In this document: positions 1-10,775 of the stretch, one piece after another
How positions within the stretch are numbered: the stretch's first letter is position 1
Layout: each line of letters opens with the position of its first letter
Source of the DNA: Perkinsus olseni
Taxonomy: Eukaryota > Perkinsozoa > Perkinsida > Perkinsidae
Direction: 5' to 3'
Assembly (NCBI GenBank): GCA_013115135.1
Contig: JABANP010000242.1
Location: 1-64,000, forward strand
Length of the DNA stretch: 64,000 nt
Notes under the pieces: generated by a model
What the model saw: only the letters and a program-made list of their open reading frames with translations
What the model was told of the DNA's origin: nothing
Database searches by the model: none
Made by a program: the position numbers and the translations under genes

Positions 1-716
1 GGTGACACGGATGAGTACAACTGAATGTGTAACCATTCCTGGTCCTGGTGACACGGATGAGTACAACTGAATGTGTAACCACTCGTGGTCCTGGTGACAC
101 GGATGAGTGCTGGTCCTGGTGACACGGATGAGTACAACTGAATGTGAAACCACTCCTGGTCCTGGTGACACGGATGAGTGCTGGTCCTGGTGACACGGAT
201 GAGTGCTGGTCCTGGTGACACGGATGAGTACAACTGAATGTGAAACCACTCCTGGTCCTGGTGACACGGATGAGTGCTGGTCCTGGTGACACGGATGAGT
301 ACAACTGAATGTGTAACCATTCCTGGTCCTGGTGACACGGATGAGTACAACTGAATGTGTAACCACTCCTGGTCCTGGTGACACGGATGAGTGCTGGTCC
401 TGGTGACACGGATGAGTACAACTGAATGTGTAACCACTCCTGGTCCTGGTGGCACGGATGAGTACAACTGAATGTGTAACCACTCCTGGTCCTGGTGACA
501 CGGATGAGTACAACTGAATGTGTAACCATTCCTGGTCCTGGTGACACGGATGAGTACAACTGAATGTGTAACCACTCGTGGTCCTGGTGACACGGATGAG
601 TGCTGGTCCTGGTGACACGGATGAGTGCTGGTCCTGGTGACACGGATGAGTACAACTGAATGTGTAACCACTCCTGGTCCTGGTGACACGGATGAGTACA
701 ACTGAATGTGTAGCCA
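1..716. repeat. Two-length minisatellite array (46-bp and 25-bp units)
   Basis: Seen directly: a head-to-tail array of a 46-bp long unit (L) and a 25-bp short unit (S). Both begin GGTGACACGGATGAGT and end TGGTCCT; S is L with 21 bp lost from its middle. The order is L L S L S S L S L L S L L L L S S L and a last partial L. Small variants recur in the same order (ATTCC followed by CGTGG at 1-92 and again at 494-585), which points to duplication of multi-unit blocks. Both unit lengths are 1 mod 3 and L contains TGA, so it does not encode a repeat protein. The array begins at base 1 and probably continues upstream. Confidence 0.97.
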
Positions 717-720
717 TGAA

Positions 721-1602
721 TAGAACCTAGGTTGTGCCGATGCGCTGTACCTCGGGGATGAGGTTCGCTGGCAATCGGTTACGATTCTTGGTGGCCTCTG
801 AGTGGTGGTCTCACCCTCGAAGACCAACCTCCCAGCCTTTCTGGCCGGATTCACCTTTGTCGGCTATTCTTCGGCGAGCTAGGACTTATCCGTGTCACCG
901 GGCAGGGGTATTACTCCGGGCAGGGGTAATGGCATGGGTAAGAGAGATATATTGCCCTCTTGGTCCTTGCGCTGCGGGTGCGGACATTGGATCCGCTCTG
1001 CCAAACTGATCCGCACTGCAGGTGAGCTTCACCTTAACGTGATTTGCACGTCTCACCCGCGGTATCAAAAATGAGTCTTGCTCAGTCGCTACATCTCTCT
1101 GTGTTTATCGTGAAAAATGAGGTATCACGAAGCTGGATATTCGGATTGAAAGTAACGCTTACAGCCATAATCAATGTCTTCTAGCCGTGCCGGTTGTGTT
1201 GCCCCGAACGCTATTGTTCCACGACCAGTGCAGGCGTGTGCAGATACTCAAGGCTTTACCATTGACTTGGCGAGTTGAGGTTTCCACCCTAACATGACTT
1301 CTATGCATGACCAGAAATGAATACTCCCGCAGTGACTCCCCCAACGCAGAGCAACAGCATTATCGTCACTCAACTCCCACTACCCGGAAGAAAAGCTTAA
1401 CACACTGCACACAGGGCAGGCTCACGCAGGAACATTCTCTCCGAGAATCCGGCGCATCTCATTCAGCAAAGGCTCGGCCTCAACAACCTGTTGATAAAGT
1501 GACCTTGGGAAGTCTTCCGGCCTATCGAAGAACCTTTGCTGAGGACTACCTATAGAGTACCTGAGAACGTGAGCGATTAATCCGAGTACTCACACTATTT
1601 AC
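721..1602. other. Intergenic stretch, nothing recognised
   Basis: No exon with family resemblance was found between the minisatellite and the stop of the YdcF-like gene. Only short open frames occur. A small direct repeat of CGGGCAGGGGTA lies near 899-928. The part next to 1603 would be the 3' flank of the minus-strand gene. Confidence 0.5.
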
Positions 1603-3049
1603 TCACTTCGCAAGGCGAAGAAGTTCGCCAGCAGCCATGTGAATTCCTAGCACCCGATCGGGAAGGGTTGGGAAATCCTCGGGGTAGTTGAGCAACACTG
1701 GCGGCATGCGAGCCTCGAAACCAGCGACGAGGGGACCTGCGACGGCAGCTCCCCAGTGAGAGTCTACTCCCAGACTTACCAAAGTGCCATGCAAGAGTAG
1801 CCAGGGCTCTCCGCCCCAAATAGGGAATGTCCACAACGGCCATCCTCGACTCAGGGCTCAATAGATCCGCATCAGCGAGCAACTCCTTCGTGTGAGTGAC
1901 GTTATTGCCCGTGTTTGTGCTGGTATTCTCTAGTACTACGATGAGCTTGCCGCTAAAGCTATTCTTATCGAACGAGACAGCTGAGTGTCGGTCGATGATG
2001 CAGATATCGGTATAATCAATCAACTTCTCCTTCACGACGAGGATGCCGAGTATAACCTCGAGGTAAAGGTTGGACTCTGTCAGGAATCTGCCAACGCCAA
2101 AAATTCCCAAGGGCTAGAATTCAGATGGCCCTCAAGTTCATGCGCCATCTGCGGGTAATAAGCGATGAGGCGTATCAGCTCTCCACGGAGACACAACATC
2201 AAGCACTCCGGGAATCCGCGAATGATCACACAGGGAGAACCGAGAGAGGAGATCCTGCTAAAACCTTACCCCTCAAGATCGTCTCTCGACTTGTAGCCAT
2301 GACGACTGAACTCAATCGCGTCTTCCTCCTTCACCGGCTTCAGCTCTTCCGTCTGCGCGAGCCCCTTCAGCCTACTTTGATACGGCACACCTCCAGTGGG
2401 GAGCTGGGCAACTGAAAAAGGGGAACTAGTTTCAACTTGATCCATCTACTTAAGCTGCCGATCGTTCCACCGGTACTAAACGAGGCCGCCCCTTGTACCA
2501 CGCGTAAATTACCGAGATCTGTGAGCCCCTCCTTCTTCGCCCAAGCTACAACGTTGTCACAGAGTAGGGGTGTTAGGCGTCCAATACCACCAGAAAGGAT
2601 AAGAGTCAACTAAACAGAGGGATTCTCGGCATTTACTGGCGTGAGGCTATCGAGATGGTCACCGGTCTCCGCGGATTCTGTTCAAGGCGCTTAGCTACAA
2701 TCTGGGCGGCATAAATGGGAGTTTCCACCATGTTGGCTCCAAGGCACAGTACCTACCATCAGTGAAAGAGAGAGTTCTGACCATGACCACTCGTCACGTA
2801 ATTCTCCCGCCCGAGAGCACGGAGACGATTTTTCTCGACCGCTCGACCCGACTATCGTCCAGAAGCACAAGGGCAAAGCACTGCCAAGTGATGATGAATG
2901 CCCTTTACCTTGTCTATATCGTCCGCCAGGGGAACATCTAAGGGTACTGCGATATCTCGGCAGCAAACGTAGTCGAGGGAACTCTTCACGTCAACTGCAT
3001 ACTCGTATTTGCTCAGAAGCGACGAAAGCCTCTCCGACCTGAACAACAT
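1603..3049 (-). CDS. YdcF/DUF218-family protein, intron-split
   Basis: DUF218 proteins are small Rossmann-like proteins (bacterial YdcF, SanA, ElyC); the biochemical role is poorly known, with envelope or nucleotide-binding functions proposed. Reading on the minus strand through 45-60 bp introns gives, in order: a helical start at 3049; a beta-alpha segment with VLCLGANMVETPIYAAQIV (about 2730-2790); the core LILSGGIGRLTPLL (about 2590); the acidic motif ENTSTNTGNN (about 1900); PYLGRRALATLAWHFG (about 1810); and a C-terminal NYPEDFP segment. These follow the order of E. coli YdcF (SGGIG, then E.STN.GEN, then the RR.MAT helix). The total of roughly 260-280 residues is close to the bacterial length. 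Exon joins keep phase at SGGIG and at the final exon. The ends of the middle exons (1950-2380) are less certain, as is the choice of first Met. It lies in the same orientation as OLA1, about 600 bp downstream of it. Confidence 0.75.
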
Positions 3050-3643
3050 TGGCCATAGGGAACCAGAGCGGATCGGCTAGGTTTTTCGCAGAGGATTTGG
3101 ATACCAACTACTTCGAGACGGAGACAAGGAGACCTCAAGATTGGGATCATCGCGATTGAACACGGAAGCAGTCGCTCGCGATGGGCTACACGCTCTCTCG
3201 AAACTGGGGCATGCCGAATGCACAAAACAGAGCGACTTAAAGAAGAGCATTCAGCTCTTGGTCCGAGGAGCGACGTAACACTCGGAAGCGCTGGCCTCAC
3301 TCAGAGTAAATTACTCCCATGTTATATTACTCTGCCTCCCAATCATCATCAGCATGGATGATCGTGTCTGGTTGAATCCCTTGGTGTCGGAGATACCGCC
3401 TTTTCGCTGCAAAATAGGCCTCTGCCATATTGGAAAAAAACCTCTGACGATATTTTCCGTTCCGAAAAGACGGATATTAACAACTGGGAAATCAACACCT
3501 CCGTGATTATTCCTGCCGCAAAGCCCGAAGCTGAGCAGCTGTTGGAGTAAACCAAGTATGGGTAGTTCTAGGGCACAGCGAGAAACTCGAAGACAGTTCG
3601 ATACCGGCTCAGCTCAGTCATTGCAAGTCCCACAGGGGAGCGT
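3050..3643. other. Intergenic stretch between OLA1 and the YdcF-like gene
   Basis: No convincing exon was seen. This is the 3' flank of OLA1 and the promoter side of the YdcF-like gene. A 68-codon minus-strand open frame at 3349-3555 has no recognisable motif. Confidence 0.45.
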
Positions 3644-5462
3644 CTACTTGCCCTTGCTGACGTTGAACTTGAAGAAGCAAATATCGCCATCAAGGACTTC
3701 ATAGTTCTTGCCGTTCTGATGAAGCTTGCCAGCTGCCTTAACCTGAAGAAAAGAGGGTGCTCCACGAAGAGCAAGACTTGCGAGAGAGTGATCGGTCGAA
3801 GAGAGGATCGAAAACTGCCAAACAGCTTCATGGTGAGAGATACTTACAGCGTTCTCATCACCGAGTTCTCGAATGTCTTCATACCGGTAGGTCTCAGCAC
3901 AAATGAATCCACGCTCCATATCTGTCAAAAGCTTCTTTCGAAGCCGATATGTAGCGAAGCGTTAGTTACCAGTGTGAATGACTCCAGCGGCTTGAGGAGC
4001 CTTGGTTCCCCTCTGGATGGTCCAGCAGCGGACCTCATCGGGACCGCAGGTGAAGAAGTGAATAAGATCCAGATAGTCGTAACTAAGAAGGGCAAAGCAC
4101 TCAATGGTGGGGAGCAACGCTAAGCGAGCCATACCCAGTCTTAATGATCTTATCAATCATGGACTTCTTAGCTCCAGTCTTCTCGAGATATGCCTTCTTG
4201 TCTTCCTCCGAATCACCTAGGAGTCAAAAACAATGCCGACAGGCTAGGAAAGAGGCGGCACCGCCTGGTGTAACGTCGCAGACCAGGCGAAAGCAGTAGC
4301 CAGCATAAGAGCAGGACCCAACTCACCGCATTCCTGGTATTCCATCTCGAAAGCGGCGGAGTAGGGGATGATGGGACCACCGCCGTTGGCATCGACCCAC
4401 TCCTTAATCTTAGGCAACCACTTGTTCTTCTGACGGATGAAGTCCCTCTCGCTCATATTGACGAGATACACAGTGGGTTTCGTCGTGAGGAACTGATACC
4501 TGAGAAAAACCAATGATCAGCCGGAAGGCCATCCGGGCAACGCCAACACTACTTGTTCACGATTTCCACTTCCTTGGAGGTCCAATCATCGCAGAGTCTA
4601 AGAGGCTTGCCGCTTTCCAAGATCTTCTGGCACTTCACGAGTGCGTCGTACCTGCAAAATCGATGATAACTTACGCGAAGAGAGTGATGTATTACTCCTC
4701 CTTGAGCTCCTTCATCTTCTTGTTCTGCTCGGCCTTCTTGGCGTACTCCGCGGCACGATTAGTGGCCTGGGCCAAATCCTTGAAGATGAGCTCGGATTGG
4801 ATGATTGAGAGGTCCCGAACGGGATTGACCTAGGAAGCAATGGGCATACCTTAGTCTAACCTGTATCGCATCTTTCACGGACGAACCCAAGATATCCGTG
4901 GCACTACCTCTCCTTCGGTATGGACAATATCCTCATCATTGAAAGCCCGACAAACGTGGTAGATGCCATCAACGGATTGAATGTTCGACAAGAAAGCGTT
5001 TCCGAGGCCCTGAGAAGACGATACTCACCGTGGCACGACCAAATGAATGCCTGAGTAGTACCTCTCCTTCGTGGGCATTGGGGACGAGCCCGGCGATATC
5101 CCAGATTCGCAAGACGGCAGCAATGGTGTTCTTCGGCTTGAAAGTAGCCGACAACCAGTCCATCCTGAGAAATGACGATGCACGGAGCCGATTAACCTGT
5201 TCCCCTACCTCTCATCGGGAACATTAACGACAGCCTCATGGGGATCGATGGTGCAGAAGGGGAAGTTCTCCGCAGGGATCGAGCACTGAAATTGGAACTC
5301 GAAGGAAGCAACCGATTGAGCCCGCTGGAGTACCTTCGTGAGGACGTTGAAGGTGGTGGACTTGCCGACGTTAGGGAGTCCGACAAGACCCATACGAAGA
5401 GTGTTGCCTGGTCGACCGAATTTCACTTTCTTCACTTCTTCTACCTTCTTCTTGGGAGCCAT
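3644..5462 (-). CDS. OLA1: Obg-like ATPase 1 (OLA1/YchF family), about 11 exons
   Basis: OLA1/YchF is a cytosolic P-loop NTPase of the Obg family that binds ribosomes and, unlike most relatives, prefers ATP. Minus-strand exons starting MAPKKK at 5462 give GLPNVGKST (G1), the family block [11 protein letters not shown], the DIAGLV (DxxG, G3) block, VNMSERDF (the ATP-specifying NxxE in place of NKxD), KIKEWVD, and the C-terminal TGS domain with [46 protein letters not shown] and [10 protein letters not shown]. The stop is TAG at 3644-3646. Ten introns of about 44-105 bp fit GT-AG rules and join in phase; the first, 48 bp long, falls right after VLTK. The total is about 390 residues, the usual family length. 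No defect was found. It is divergent from the glycosyltransferase gene at 5849 across a ~390-bp shared upstream region. Confidence 0.95.
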
Positions 5463-5848
5463 GACTGCGGAAAGGAGCGAATGGAATCAAACTTAGGCCA
5501 ACACACAGTCATATTTTCTCCTGTATAGATACCGCACCCTGCCAACCTGGAATGACAAAGGAGCTGCACGGGCCAGCACTGTTACATATAGCTTAGGGAA
5601 AAATCCCATTCGGAGGTGGATTACGAACGAAGATGGGTTCGAATTTGAAAATACTAGCCCCACCAATGGGAGTGATATTTTTCTACAGACTGGACCCAAA
5701 GACGACATGTCTAGAGCGATCTTGGCTAGTGTAGGTTACTACATAGGGGTGTTAACTATTGCCCTGTCGATTACAAGGGACAAGGGGTCACAACTACAGC
5801 GCAACTATGACCGTCGCGCGCCGCTAAATTACTCTTCAGCACCCTGCT
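5463..5848. promoter_or_regulatory. Shared divergent upstream region of OLA1 and the GT34-like gene
   Basis: About 390 bp separate two divergently transcribed genes, so it should hold both promoters. I see no TATA-like or other motif that I can defend. This rests on gene layout alone. Confidence 0.4.
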
Positions 5849-8090
5849 ATGCTTATGCTCATTTTCTATGGCACTCTGCTGTCTCTAGCAGTCGGTCGAG
5901 CTCTTGTGACTCCAGACGAGAAGGGTTTATGTGAATGCGACTACTTCAAAATAGATATAACGGACGAGTGTCCGAAGACCTCCATGGGATTCGACTGGGA
6001 AGTTTTAGGAGAGGAACTGTAGTATCAGGGGCTTTCTAGAGCGACACGCGGGTGCCTGTAGTACTGCGATGACCGGGCTTTCTAAATCCGACCTAGCTGC
6101 TGTTTGCAGGTACAAGGTTCGGGCTCTTACGTTCGCGGGGAGCAGAGGGCGAGAGCACCGGATACGTCAGCTCAGTGCAATTCTCAATACCGCTACGACA
6201 CCCTTCCACCTCGGGTTCGAGTGTCCATTGGCCACCGCTAGTCTGTAGTAGTGAGATGCAGTTCAAGCTGAGTAGGCTGATGCAAGGTACTGGTCTCTAG
6301 CCCAGGACATGGCCGCTGAGGGGAGGATGAGGAGGGCTCAGGCGCTGCTCATCATGGGGTTCATATTCACTAGGGATAAAGGCTTCAACGAGTGTAGGCT
6401 ACCACACCAACAGCCTTTCTCGGCTAAAGTGTGCCTTTACGGCAGCATTTATGTTTAGTGGCTTAGCCTCTACTAAATTATGAACTTCGTGGTGGTCAAA
6501 GATTCGAACCTTGCATCTTTACATACTTCCTAGCTCACATTAGGTGTATTAATCTTATGGCCGAGCAATCTTCGAGTTCATTGTTCCCGCCACGTGACAG
6601 AATATTCCGACTGGCAAATATACTGTTCGAGTAATGGGCGATTTTAAGGTACTCCTTGGCCCGTTCAAGGCTGGGACATGCTTCTTGGTGCCCTTCATGC
6701 TAGGCAGTGAGTGTTAACCGTACTGAGCTATGGACACCAATCCCACTGAGGTACGTAGAGTCTGCTGAGGCCCCGTCGCAATTGCCGGATGTACCGACTT
6801 ACCGTGATGGTACTTCGAAAATCGCCATAGTCAGTATATGCGGTTACGCGGCAAATGAGACGGTCAGAGTGCTCAGCGAGGAGAATCATGCGCTTTATGC
6901 TCAATTACATGGGTGAGACTGAAGATCCGTCTCTCTGTGCAAGAGTGGGCCTCGATCATCGCTCGGTTGAAGCCAGGATTCGAGCCAATCAATCCTAGTC
7001 TTAAGGTATGCCCTCTACCAGTTCGGTGATCCCGAGGACATCTATCCTAATATGAACGCCAACATGTCCATCGAGGGCCGGAAACCGTTCTTTTCTGGAA
7101 GGTTTGTTCATCCCAATCCGGTTCGGTTAGGGTCGCTGTAGGTGAACGCGGTTCGTAATGTGATGGACGTGGAGGGATCAGAGAGACCGGACTGGATCAT
7201 GTGGATGGATTGTGATGCTTTCTATATGGATCCTGAGAGATCGATTGACTCTGTCATTCGAATGTGAGTTTTGCGGATACATTACACACTCCGTCCTGCG
7301 AGATGAAGATAGTACATGTTACATGGCGGGATGGGCCAGTACGATAATTCAACGTTGTGCCAGGGAGTCCCTCTCGAAACAAAATTCCATCATCTGACAT
7401 CTGTGATGACGTAGTGTATCGCTCCTAGCTGGGCGTCTCCTCTGTAAGACACGAGGACTCTAGCTGCGCGGTGGTTACTTGTCTCGAAGGGTGCCATCCG
7501 TTCGTCTAAGGTATGCCTACAACACATCACACCCCACTGAAAAGGGAGTTGAAAAGCTTAGGATCCACCAGGGGGACAGTGAAATTGCTCAAGCTCTCAA
7601 GTGGACGCTCTATCCGCACCTTCAAGATGGCGGAGAGAACCTGGAAGGCGGCCCTGCAGTAATTGCACCAGTGTATTTCAATAGGGTCTCACGGTGACTT
7701 TTAGGTTGAGCTGCTGGTCGCAGTGGACAGCACTGGAATCAACAACGGTGTATGGATGATCCGAAATTCTAAGTGGTCGAAGAACTTCCTGAGTCGGTGG
7801 TGGAATTCTGGCATACTGGAGGGGGCCGGCAAGGACCACAACTGCAGCGATCAGAGTAGCCCGTGCTAAGTGCAGAGACGGCCCCTTGGTGAATTCCTTA
7901 GCAAGGCACCATGCAGTATGAGTTGTTGTATGATGGGAGCACGCGGCAGCTGTTGGACTACGAGGGTGCGAGGGAGTGGGACAAGCTGGACGGACCTATG
8001 TGGCCTCGCGGAGGTAGGGCATCCATGAGCCAGATCGAGGAAGCGGCCTTAGCTTCTGAATCGGTTTTTCAGACGAGACGTCTGCTATAA
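5849..8090 (+). CDS. GT34-like (GMA12/MNN10) glycosyltransferase, many short introns
   Basis: GT34 enzymes are Golgi type II membrane glycosyltransferases (galactosyl or mannosyl transfer from nucleotide sugars). The first exon starts MLMLIFYGTLLSLAVGRA, a signal peptide or anchor, then a Cys-containing stem (CECDYFK) and ends near 6018. Later exons give KIAIVSICGY and ENHALYAQLHG (about 6815-6910, the usual start of the GT34 fold), PEDIYPNMNANMSIEGRKP (about 7030), WIMWMDCDAFYMDP (about 7195-7235, the DxD sugar-nucleotide/metal site, here DCD) and GINNGVWMIRNSKWSKNFL (about 7740-7800), the family's NxGxxxxRN.xWS block. The last exon ends in TAA at 8088-8090. Exons between 6019 and 6700 and between 7370 and 7700 were not joined with certainty, so I cannot exclude a break there. 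A second, different glycosyltransferase gene begins 2.7 kb downstream. Confidence 0.72.
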
Positions 8091-8650
8091 CTGAAACTCG
8101 CTCATAACGGCCCGATGAGTGTTCTCCGCTCGATAACGTGCAGCATCTCTGCCCTGATAGCGCGTGACTTTGCTTGGGAAGCTATAGTAATCACGGGTCG
8201 CTCAGGTGCGAGTGGTACGGCAAGAGCACATGCAGTCATTCCATGAAGCCACAGCTCAGTCCGTCCTCTCGAGAGAATATCAGGACGCCGACTTCATTCG
8301 TCATCACCCAGGCTGTCACTACTACAAGCTCCCGTGCCAGGTAGAAGGGTCAGTGCTGCCTCGTGATGGATCGGGCCGTGAGCGGCTCTGTTGCCATGAT
8401 CATCGCTCCTAGGAGGACTTTCCTTGGGCTCCCCTTCGTGAGTACTTAAGCGGTTTCCTCTCAGTGGCTTTATGCTGAGGCCTCTGACATCTTCAAGGAG
8501 AAGCTTCAACGACTTATCAGTAGTACAGCAGTGAAATGACATGGATGCCGACATGCTTGTAGTGTTTGACTCCCCGTTGACTTGCGTTGAGTTTTACTTG
8601 GTCACCCCTTTTAGCATGTACTGCTCTCTTGAAGTTCAAGTAAAACCCTC
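8091..8650. other. Intergenic stretch with a 10-bp inverted repeat upstream of the SDR gene
   Basis: No exon recognised. GTTTTACTTG at 8591-8600 is repeated inverted as CAAGTAAAAC at 8637-8646, ending five bases before the ATG at 8651. It could be a 5' UTR stem or a binding site, or it could be chance. Confidence 0.4.
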
Positions 8651-10426
8651 ATGGCGTCTCCCGGCCAACCGTCCGCACGCTTGGATCGTGTAGCCTCCCA
8701 TGTCTCTCATAAGCAGGGTGGGATCGCCTTGGTTGTTGGCTGTGGCGATGGTATCGGCAGGGCGATTATTGAGCGCCTCGCCGAGGATCCGGGTGAGTTG
8801 CTAGTGCTTAGTGCTGCGGAAACAATATGAGGGGCGCTGTCGTTCATTGCTCATGGCTGTCGTATTCTGTAGCCTTCCCGTGAGTATCCAAGATCTTAGG
8901 TATAGCGACAGTGGTTGCGGTGCGTCGTAATAGGGCAAAACTCGATGAGCTTCTGGGACAGATAGGGAACCATGAAATTCACGGACTGCCTGCTGATGCG
9001 CGCCTCGAGGAGGAGGTCGTCAGGCTCTTCGATGTAGGACGTGGCAAATTGCGTGTTCGCTTAGTACGACAAAGACTCTCTGTAAACAGCAGCAACCGCG
9101 TAGGCAATGAATTCCATACAGAACCCGTGTCCGGGGCTAGGTCTCCACGTTCGGGAGGTTTCGATCTGCAGCACGTCTGAGCTTGGTGTGACGTTCTCGG
9201 CAATTAAAAAGGAATGGTTAACTCCATTGACACCGTTGCGTTGTTGGTGCGCGATGGTGGGCAACACTTTCAGGAAACTGAGAGGAGATTCGGCCCAATA
9301 ACTCTGTGCGTCCACAACATTGGTTCTAATGTATCATTTACAGTGGAAGAGACTACAGCTCGAGTGTAGGCGAGGCTACAACGTCCTCTCGTCATTTGGG
9401 AAGTTGGTGGGCAAGTTGGTTCGCAATCGGCGGAGAAATCCTCGCCATGATAGGCGTAAACTCGCCGTGTGAGGACGATTAGTTATAACCGCCTCAGACT
9501 AGCAGGCGGGTACTAGACTGAGTCTCGTGCAGCTCTGTCTGCATGGTTGCGTATTAGGAGTTATCTCGGTCTAAGGTTACCTTAGACCGAGATAACTCCT
9601 AATACGCAGTAAGTAAGTGTGCAAGATCCATACCTTAGTAAGGTACCGCAAGGTCTGGGAAATGGCGTGTTTGAGTGCCTTCTACACGGCTCGCGAATGC
9701 GCTAAGAGGATGGGCCAACGAGGAGAAGGGACTCTGGTTATCACGTCGGCGACGGCTTCAGTTAGAGGTTGGGCTGGGATAGCTACTAACGTCGAAGCTC
9801 AAATTTGCGCGCCTCAGCAAGTGGAACCTACCATCATCACAAAATTCAGACCCGCTCTTCAACTCTCTGGCACTGCCAAATTCGTAGGGTATATCGACCC
9901 CGTCACGAAGTTGAATACTCCCCAACGGGAATTCGGATGGCTCCGGGTGGTTATCATTTGTTCTTGGCAATTTTGGCATCCATATGACGTATGGTCGCCA
10001 TTTTCCAGGGGCTTGCCAAGGTCACTACCATACCACAATACTGCTTCTTCTGTATTCACAAAAGAAGCGCACTTCAGGACTTCAGGTAAAGCGGGCTACT
10101 CAGCCTTCGCTGGTGCACTACATGCGAAGAGAGCGCTAGCACAAAGCTTAACCTGCGAGTTGGGTCCCAAAGGGGTGAGGGTGGGAACTCTGCGTCAGCT
10201 GTTTGAGTCCTCGTCTCCTGAGGTGCACGTGGCGCATGTGGTTGTTGATGGACCTGTCGACACTTCGTGGGTGAGGGATCAGCTCGCCTCCGAGGATGAC
10301 ATCGCCAAGCTGATCCCGCCTCGAACCATTGCCGAGTCTATCGTCTTCCTCCATAATCAGAGCTCCGGCGGATGGTCGAACGAAGTTGATTTGCGAGGGG
10401 CCTCGATGTCTCCGTGGTGGTCCTAA
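8651..10426 (+). CDS. Short-chain dehydrogenase/reductase (SDR), intron-split
   Basis: SDR enzymes are NAD(P)-dependent oxidoreductases with a Rossmann fold. Exon 1 starts MASPGQPSARL at 8651 and carries ALVVGCGDGIGRAIIERL, the cofactor-binding glycine motif. The next exon gives IATVVAVRRNRAKLDELL and LPADARLEEEVV. An exon ending about 9365 gives VHNIGSN, the NNAG-equivalent, and the next starts VYRKVWEMACLSAFYTARE with GTLVITSATASVRG. After a ~320-bp intron comes KAGYSAFAGALHAKRALAQ, then ELGPKGVRV and a last exon VHVAHVVVDGPVDT. Phases agree at each join. The active-site block reads YSAFAGALHAK, so the classical YxxxK spacing is lost; close relatives of this subgroup also deviate, so activity is uncertain. 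Substrate unknown. The 277-bp intron 9366-9642 contains a 61-bp perfect hairpin. Confidence 0.85.
9548..9608. repeat. Perfect 61-bp hairpin inside an SDR intron
   Basis: Two 30-bp arms (9548-9577 and 9579-9608) are exact reverse complements around one T at 9578. The left arm starts TGCGTATTAGGAGTT. The element lies wholly in the 277-bp intron 9366-9642, which is about five times the usual intron length here. No coding potential. Confidence 0.97.
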
Positions 10427-10775
10427 TTTTTCGACTGTCTCGAGTGTGCTGGTTTGTTACATGGGGTATGGAGATGTTACAATTCAGTATCGTTGATGAA
10501 GGCAGTAACACCCTGTTAGCATTCATTCTCATCATCAGTGTCCTATTGAGCTAGGGGTCGTTCTGTACGCCGTGCTTGCTGCGAGTTCAGTGGTATCTCC
10601 AGGCCGAACCACGCCGGTCGCGATCGTTTGTCCGAAATATAGATATTCAACGAGAACCTCTACCATCTTCACCATCTCACGTATAGAGGGAGAGATGGTA
10701 TAGCCATTGAGATCAATTGTCCTGTCTACTTCTTGGCCAGTGTTTTTGTTTTTGGGGCGAGCGAGATTCACGTTT
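10427..10775. other. Intergenic stretch between the SDR and GT77-like genes
   Basis: No exon recognised. An open frame continues upstream in frame with the next gene's first exon (to about 10707), but the signal-peptide Met at 10776 is the better start, so I treat this as 3' flank plus 5' region. Confidence 0.4.

Noticed and set aside
1..716. CRISPR-like direct repeats
   Set aside because: Units abut with no unique spacers, and the window is eukaryotic; it is a minisatellite.
6490..6575. Possible minus-strand tRNA (GGTTCGAATC box with a 5-bp T stem near 6497-6513)
   Set aside because: The T arm folds, but no matching acceptor, D arm or anticodon arm can be placed upstream, so only a chance B-box-like motif remains.
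9758..10080. Extra coding exon in the SDR gene (WAGIATNVEAQICAPQQ and following)
   Set aside because: The flanking conserved segments join in phase without it (SVRG to KAGYSAF), so it is intron read-through.
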